Shown here: positions 59,901 through 64,000 of the stretch, piece by piece
Layout: every line of letters starts with the position of its first letter
Numbering within the stretch: position 1 is the stretch's first letter
Translations under genes and position numbers: made by a program
Assembly: GCA_963971225.1 (NCBI GenBank)
Contig: OZ020267.1
Location: forward strand, 112,347,936-112,411,935
Reading direction: 5' to 3'
DNA length: 64,000 nucleotides
Source of the DNA: Melieria omissa
Taxonomy: Eukaryota > Arthropoda > Insecta > Diptera > Ulidiidae
Notes under the pieces: generated by a model
Database searches by the model: none
What the model was told of the DNA's origin: nothing
Seen by the model: only the letters and a program-made list of their open reading frames with translations

Positions 59901-61566
59901 TATTCAGAGACTATGCAAATATTTGTAGTGACTTCCCTTCCAAGAATCCATGTTTACTCTACAATAAACACGATCACCTTCCTTGCCGCCCTACAACCAA
60001 CTTTTCATCTTCGACACGTTCTGTCAGAGCTTTTATAATAATGACACTTATAACTGCTGGCATCCCGATATGTACATACATACATATCTGCTAATGTATG
60101 AATGTACAGTAAAGTAACTTGAAGAATGTCTCGAAATGAGAATCGTGTTTGAGTTACTAAACGCGCGCATGACGTGACTTGTCAGTTGTGTCAAACAGCT
60201 GACAAATTGCAAATGGATTGAAGAATTGCAATATTCAAATTTTATTACTTAAGCCATTGTCAGCTGAGTTTTATTAACTAAAGTAAAATCACTTGACTAA
60301 TGTGATTGATGCCTTTGCCAGGCGTGAATAGCAGCGATTTATTTTTAACAACCACATCGCTGGCGATTAATGTTAATTCGGGTAATTTAATTGGCAAACA
60401 TTATTTTTCTACGATCAACACTTTTAATGGGCTCAACGAATTCGTAGAGTTTCATTGCCAAATTAGTTAACGAATGTTGCAAATATTTGAACAATCAGTT
60501 AAGTATTCATTCATAATAAATTTGCGTTTGCTCTCTACTCTTATCCGAGGAATACTCTACAGGAATGTTGCAACTTTCCTCACAAAAGTGAAAACTTTTC
60601 ACTGCACGTGTATCCCTTTGTCCCCCATTTCGTGTCGCCTTTCATGGTTTAAACCATTCATTACGGTCTGTTGACCAAAATTTCCGCCTTCCATATCGCC
60701 GAAACCGTTCGTCGCGCATGACGCATTGTGTCAACGCGATAAGCGAGAAACATTGTGAGGCACAAAAATTCTATATTTTTATTGTTTGCATTAACCGGAA
60801 CGTGTGGAGCCTACAAATGCAGCGCAATGTAACCAACAGTGGAGCAGCGGTGGAGTTGTGAAAAAAGATACAAACTGCGGAAACGGCTGGCGGCCGATCG
60901 CAGTCGCGCTCTCTCGCTCTCTCCGTGGGTCGCTGTCGTAGGGCTTTCGTGCGTGCTTTCGCATTGGCCTCTTGTGTCTGACTCGCTGGCGGAGCGAGTG
61001 CGAGTGCGGCTACTCACCTGCACAGGTGCAGCCGCAGCATTCGTCGTCGGTTCTTGATCTCTCTCGAGCGGGGTGCGCGGCCGTGCCGTGGCATTGACGT
61101 TCACAGATGGCGCTGCTGTTGCTGTTGTTGGTTGTTTTTTCACTGGTGGCGGCAGCGGCGACGGTGATAACCGGTTTGGCGCTGTCGCCGTTGCATTCTC
61201 AGCTGCTGTCACTGGCCGCACAGCGCGTGTGGCATTTGCTTCGCCATCAATGGCCGCGGTAGCAGCTATAAAATTGCCGCTGCTGTTGTTGTTGTTGTTG
61301 CTGTTTTCACCAGCCGCCTCGACGTCATCGTCATCGTCGTCGTCGTCTTCGAATTTAACCCAATTTTTCTTGTGCTGCTGTGGTTGCTGTTGGTGTTGTT
61401 GTTGTTGTTGCAATTGCCCTGATGCATCATCGACAGCATCGAAATTGATGTCCTGCAGCGGATGCGTGCTGGCCGCTTTTGCTGTCGCGGTGGCGCTAAA
61501 ATTTTGTTTCGCCCGCTCATCCAACTGTTGCTGCTGGTGAAGCTGATCGCTGTTGGTGTCTGCCAT
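50755..61566 (-). CDS. TMEM268: TMEM268-like two-pass membrane protein, alternative last exons
   Basis: Exons (minus strand) are 61566-61018, 57675-57294, 55388-55273, 55193-54672, then either 54127-53897 or 50973-50755. The junction phases are 0, 1, 0, 0 and all fit, giving 599 or 595 residues. Residues 1-310 are low-complexity (Gln, Asn, Ala, Thr), with an acidic run after NWVKFED at about 68-82. Residues 311-377 are a folded cytosolic part. Two membrane helices lie at about 378-396 and 401-423. A conserved segment LCFLYFDATQCVSFLNEFLE follows. The C-terminus has CPCQ. The order of two helices, YFD..QC..FL and CPCQ is what I recall of vertebrate TMEM268, a poorly understood membrane protein of about 340 residues. 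The long N-terminus is the main difference. The start context ACACAATGG is good. Confidence 0.78.
51300..52910. repeat. AT-rich tandem array, unit ~85-95 bp
   Basis: The ordered words TAATTTTTAGTGAATAGTTC, AAAGCTTTTGGTTTGAGCAA, TAATTTACGAATAGGAATAA and TAAATTTTAAATATTAA recur at about 52087, 52174, 52261, 52339 and 52434, and more diverged near 51402, 52698 and 52888. Non-coding. Confidence 0.75.
53075..53225 (+). repeat. Interspersed repeat beginning GTTAGGTTAGGT (copy 2)
   Basis: Reads GTTAGGTTAGGTTATTAAAG, AGACAGTTGG, TTTTACACTCGGAGGCTTCA and ACATTTTGATGTCC. It shares this order with 8780-8905 (minus strand). It lies in the region between the alternative last exons. Confidence 0.5.
53500..53505 (-). 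terminator. Candidate polyadenylation signal for the proximal exon
   Basis: AATAAA on the minus strand, about 390 bases after the proximal stop, in an AT-rich stretch where chance matches are likely. Confidence 0.25.
53897..54127 (-). CDS. Proximal alternative last exon (76 codons + stop)
   Basis: Acceptor ACGTATAG|GTTGTA, phase 0, stop TAG at 53899-53897. It encodes VVAQELFLTYLQRWGKDFLR, then SSICPCQYEEEVLRKK and a Cys-rich end CCGLNCIGCWL. A second possible acceptor (GCGCAG at 54116-54120) would drop four residues and keep the frame. The CC near the end resembles what I recall of vertebrate TMEM268, so this may be the ancestral version. Confidence 0.78.
   Translation of the reverse strand, partial: VVAQELFLTYLQRWGKDFLRRRLDWTVQEAGVHETPRHLQSSICPCQYEEEVLRKKIKMQLKGRQCCGLNCIGCWL
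54128..54671 (-). other. Intron between exon 4 and the proximal last exon
   Basis: 544 bp, donor GTGCGT and acceptor TATAG. AT-rich in its middle. No further exon is seen. Confidence 0.65.
54672..55193 (-). CDS. TMEM268-like gene exon 4 (membrane helices)
   Basis: 174 codons, acceptor TTTTAG|CTCACC, donor AAACAG|GTGCGT, phase 0 at both ends. It carries both membrane helices (core words ILVCWILFAFTVLLTLLF and LFSLGVGWLFLNAAAIFL) and the conserved LCFLYFDATQCVSFLNE. Codon use is GC-rich at third positions, unlike the surrounding AT-rich DNA, which supports real coding. Confidence 0.88.
55273..55388 (-). CDS. TMEM268-like gene exon 3
   Basis: Acceptor CATTTCAG|CC, donor TTAACT|GTAAGT. It encodes ANGDVIVTLLPANTRWPWIT and a segment ending EELMAQGLT. 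Only 79 bases of intron separate it from exon 4. Confidence 0.8.
55780..57293 (-). repeat. Intronic tandem array containing copies of the exon-2 donor site
   Basis: Nine units of about 115-180 bp lie directly after exon 2 in intron 2. Their shared words (plus strand) are AAAGGACTCGACAAAAGGGT, CAATAAAATCCAGGACTGTTC, GCCTCTTCAACTAAAAAATG and TCCTTAAAATTTAAACTCAC. The unit nearest the exon runs into the real donor (AACTCACCGAA). One other unit keeps the same AACTCACCGAA (55986) and four keep CTCACTG, so five copies still read GTGAG on the transcribed strand. Confidence 0.85.
57294..57675 (-). CDS. TMEM268-like gene exon 2
   Basis: Acceptor ATTTTTAG|CGTTCG, donor TTTCG|GTGAGT, phase 1 at the end. 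It encodes residues 184-310, mostly Gln-, His- and Asn-rich, then VETVPPMRTIELSTGRIREGF, where conservation seems to begin. The donor sequence is copied in the intron that follows (see the array). Confidence 0.78.
57676..58522 (-). other. Intron 1, exon-2-proximal part
   Basis: AT-rich with a CTT run at 58096-58119. No exon is seen. Confidence 0.55.
58523..59266 (-). mobile_element. Mariner deletion derivative with TA target-site duplication
   Basis: The element is 58525-59264 (740 bp), flanked by TA on both sides. The ends are TCAGGTGTACAACTTTGCTT and, inverted, TCAGGTCTACAACTTTGCTT, both followed by CCGCCGTTTT. It lies in intron 1 of the TMEM268-like gene in the same orientation. A complete copy would be about 1.3 kb. 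Confidence 0.9.
58603..59092 (-). pseudogene. Mariner (DD34D) transposase, frameshifted and core-deleted
   Basis: The ATG at 59092 opens a frame that fits the mariner start (MSVYVPNSRHLREVLLF). A run of A's near 59020-59030 shifts the frame, after which it reads NSAEAHRMLSETYG and CREWFQRFKN. At about 58925 the sequence jumps, out of frame again, to IILQHDNARPHVAKVVKKYL and YSPDVAPSDFHLF, with exactly 34 residues between the two Asp. It ends SDGQYFE and stop. The first catalytic Asp and some 130-150 residues are missing. Confidence 0.88.
59267..61017 (-). other. Intron 1, exon-1-proximal part
   Basis: AT-rich. A TACA run lies at about 60073-60086. Close to exon 1 (60690-61017) the DNA becomes GC-rich and the reading frame of exon 1 stays open to 60811, but the donor CAG|GTGAGT at 61018 is strong and exon 2 fits it. 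Confidence 0.6.
61018..61566 (-). CDS. TMEM268-like gene exon 1
   Basis: 183 codons from ATG (61566-61564) to GTGCAG|GTGAGT, phase 0. It encodes an intrinsically disordered stretch: Gln runs, NWVKFE followed by eight Asp, Asn runs, and Ala/Thr/Pro-rich parts. The GC-rich opposite strand is also open, but only the minus strand leads into exons with conserved content. Confidence 0.78.
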
Positions 61567-62330
61567 TGTGTTGGAATTTTTGCGGCGACTTTTGCTGCTG
61601 ATGCTGTTGTTGTTGTAGTTGTTGTGGACTTTTTTCTGTTACTTAATTTGATTTTGTGATATTGACTGTCGTTGTTGTTTTTATTGCAACGTGTGCTGAA
61701 TATTTTAAGTGGTGATGATGTTTGTATTTGTTTGTTGTTGTTATTGTTATTGCTTTTTTATCTACGCATTTAGTGTTGCGGCAATTATTTGTTTGCTCTC
61801 TCTCTTTTCAATTCGATTTTATACTTTTTTGTTTTTAATTTGTATCTGAAAGATACAATTTTGCATGAGACACTTGATAACTTTTCTTTCATATTCCATA
61901 CAACCGATTTTGGAGGTGTTTGAACATTTTGTGCCGATTACATAAGTTCGGCCGTTGCTTTTAGGTTTTTTCTCATTCACTGCTCATGCACAACCAGCCA
62001 ACAACAAATCAACAATAAAAAACATATACATTGAATTTATCTACGCCGCGTTTTGGAGTCTCGTATTTTTTGAGGTTTAAACGTTTTTCGCTTTAAGCCA
62101 ACAGCGTCGAGCCGCAACTGAAACGTCGCCAGGCACACCCAGGCCCACGTAAGCTCGAGCCGAAAAGTTCAACTAGCCAGCGCGTACGCTCTCTCCGCCG
62201 GGCTGCCCTTTCTCGCCGGCACACACACACACACACATACGCATTGACGCTCTCTTTTTATCTCTCTTGCCAACTTTCGTACGCATTCGGCATTCGCAAT
62301 CTTCGCTTGGCGACTTGGCGCTCCCAACGA
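61567..62330 (-). promoter_or_regulatory. 5' UTR and presumed promoter of the TMEM268-like gene
   Basis: Upstream of the ATG is a CAA-rich leader (61590-61640). An initiator-like TCAGTTG is centred on 62119, with GAGAGA words further upstream (62195-62202, 62252-62268), as in GAGA-type fly promoters. No TATA box is placed correctly for it. The start site is a guess. Confidence 0.35.
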
Positions 62331-62459
62331 GCGGCGCGCTTTGCGGCCATCAGCGGTCTCAGCGCTTTATGCCAACAATGCCGACTACCAATTAGGCGGA
62401 CGTGTTGCGTTTCGAACTCTTTTGAGCCTCTCATTTGCGGCCGCTATTTGTGATTACTT

Positions 62460-64000
62460 TTTAGCAGGTAAGTAGTGAACGCCGCTCTCGGGAACGCTAC
62501 AGTTGAAAAAGCTTGTATTTTATTATTTGGAATAGTTTGGACAATTTCAGGGGCTGAAAGGTTTGAAAGTTCAGGTGGACAAAGCTTGTGGGCGAATGGA
62601 GTGTCCAGGTTAAAAGACTTGAAGTGTTATGCGTCCAGATTCGAGTTGATCTGTAAGGCTGGAAAAAATAAGAGTGTTGAGGTGATGGTCTGTAAATCTA
62701 TGTAGAAGACTTTGAAGTCTGAAAGATTTCGTTGCGCAAACTAAGAGACATGACGATCGAGAGACCATAAATTCTGTACAAAATAGAAAAGACTGGAAAA
62801 ATCAATACGATTCAAGTATTTTGATGACTGACAACCTGGATGGTCTGAACGGTTCTACAATGCGGAAAAAGATTCTGCACGAGCAGAGAGTTTGGTTTGT
62901 CTGGTAGTTTAAATGGTTTGTGGGTCTGGATGATAAAAGATATATTTAGTTGCTTAGACAGTCTGATAGTGATAGTTTGAGTTGGATAGTTTGAGTGGCA
63001 CAAGAATCTGAATGACTCTTAAGAGTCTGCACGATCTCTGGTTGTGGACAACTTTAGATATTGAAAAGTCCGAGAGTTCAGATGTTTCAGGGCCTAATTG
63101 ATTTTAGTATTTGCACAATAATAGTGTCTGTACGTTCTCTGAGACTAATTGATCTGTTGCTCTGAACGGCCCGAGTGTTAAATGGTTTTTTCAAATTTTT
63201 TTTAAATTACTTAAATTTGTTTAAGTTTTTTTAACTTACGTTCAAATAGTCGGAGAGTCTGGTTTAAATGAGAGACTATAAGCCTAGACAGTCCAACAGT
63301 TTGTATGGTTTGAAAGTCTATGTTATCCGAAAGTGTTGGTGGACCAAGAGTTACAACCATTTGAGAGTCTTAATAGTCTGACAATTTAAATAGTCAACGA
63401 ATCTGGTTGGTATGAGAGCCTTGATCGAAGTTAGATTGGTATAATTGATGGAATGTCTCAAGAATTTAGATGGTTTGAATATCTTGTCTGGACTTTCTCT
63501 GAGACTAATTGATCTGTTGCTCTGAACGCTCCGAGTGTTTAAATATTCGAAGAGTCGGGTTTGAGAGACTATACGCCTAGACAGTCTAACAGTCTGGATG
63601 GTTTGAAAGTCTAGGTTATTCAAATGTTTTGGTGTACCAAGAGCTACCATTTGAGAGTCTTAATAGTCAGAAAATTTGAATGGTTGGCGTGTTGGGTTGG
63701 TCTGAGAGCTTTGTTAGTAGCCAGGCTGGTCTTAGTGATGGTATCTTTCAAGAGTTTTGATGGTCTGAATGTCTAATAAGGTGAACAGTGAACGTGATTT
63801 GGGGGCCTGGATGATCTAAGAATGTAAATTATTCGACAATTGTGTAGTTTTGAGAGACAGAATGATCCATGAGTCTGGTTTTGCCGACGATCCGACCTAG
63901 TCACGAGTTTAAATGGTCCATGTCCTTCTGGCTTCTGGCCGAAAATTTTCTTCATATTAGTAACTGGTTGATCCCAGAGCTAAATGGTTCGAAGCCTTAA
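62460..64000. repeat. Degenerate satellite with ~360-bp higher-order period
   Basis: The DNA is made of short words such as AGTCTGAATGGTTTGAGAGT repeated with much change. A longer block repeats: TCTCTGAGACTAATTGATCT, then GTTGCTCTGAACG and CCGAGTGTT, at about 63134 and 63497, followed by the shared CGCCTAGACAGTCTAACAGT and CCATTTGAGAGTCTTAATAG. The period is about 360 bp. The array runs off the window edge. Confidence 0.8.

Noticed and set aside
61073..61540. 155-codon plus-strand frame opposite exon 1 of the TMEM268-like gene
   Set aside because: It is the antisense of Gln/Asp/Asn codon runs (Cys, Val and Ser runs) and has no supporting exons.

Overview
The window reads as animal DNA, most likely from a tephritid fruit fly (Diptera). 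It is AT-rich and gene-poor, carries many CA, CAA and TACA microsatellites, and has genes with introns bounded by GT..AG. Near 48.1-48.4 kb is a tRNA-derived SINE whose body matches the short interspersed element that I recall as very common in Tephritidae. The genus cannot be told from the sequence.

Only two protein-coding genes are supported. The first (24283-25194, + strand) encodes an 88-residue secreted TIL-type cysteine-rich peptide. It has four exons, two of them 18-nt micro-exons, and ends with an AATAAA signal. The second (61566 down to 50755, - strand) encodes a two-pass membrane protein that resembles the TMEM268 family. Its four shared coding exons can join either of two homologous last exons, one at 53897-54127 and one at 50755-50973. 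The products would be 599 and 595 residues. Its second intron holds a tandem array of about nine units that repeats the sequence around its own 5' splice site.

The rest is non-genic and rich in mobile elements and tandem repeats. From left to right: an AT-rich higher-order repeat (2.6-3.7 kb); an intact hAT-type MITE with an 8-bp target-site duplication (5.3-5.7 kb); a mariner remnant inside a degenerate tandem array (7.5-8.7 kb); a pogo-type element with a helix-turn-helix remnant (11.9-13.2 kb); a 932-bp, almost perfect (ACTAAG)n array (17.6-18.5 kb); an unclassified terminal-inverted-repeat element (20.7-21.9 kb); a DD34D mariner 3' half (22.3-23.0 kb); a rosa-type mariner deletion derivative (28.0-28.9 kb); A/T-only DNA (33.1-33.6 kb); two copies of a 526-bp TTAA-flanked element (35.0 and 42.3 kb) and two copies of a 91-bp TTAA-flanked MITE (42.9 and 43.8 kb); further hAT-like and unclassified MITEs (36.3-40.6 kb); a pyrimidine-rich tandem array interrupted by a 5'-truncated LINE (43.3-45.4 kb); an array of tRNA-like units interrupted by a TAA-flanked MITE (47.9-49.2 kb); and degenerate satellite DNA up to the right edge.

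Three of the mariner-type copies lack the middle of the transposase and one is 5'-truncated, so none can be active. Several insertions fall inside tandem arrays, so a neighbouring repeat unit serves as an uninterrupted empty site and fixes the target-site duplication. GC-richer blocks in the otherwise AT-rich DNA may be enhancers or unseen exons, but nothing in them supports a gene call.
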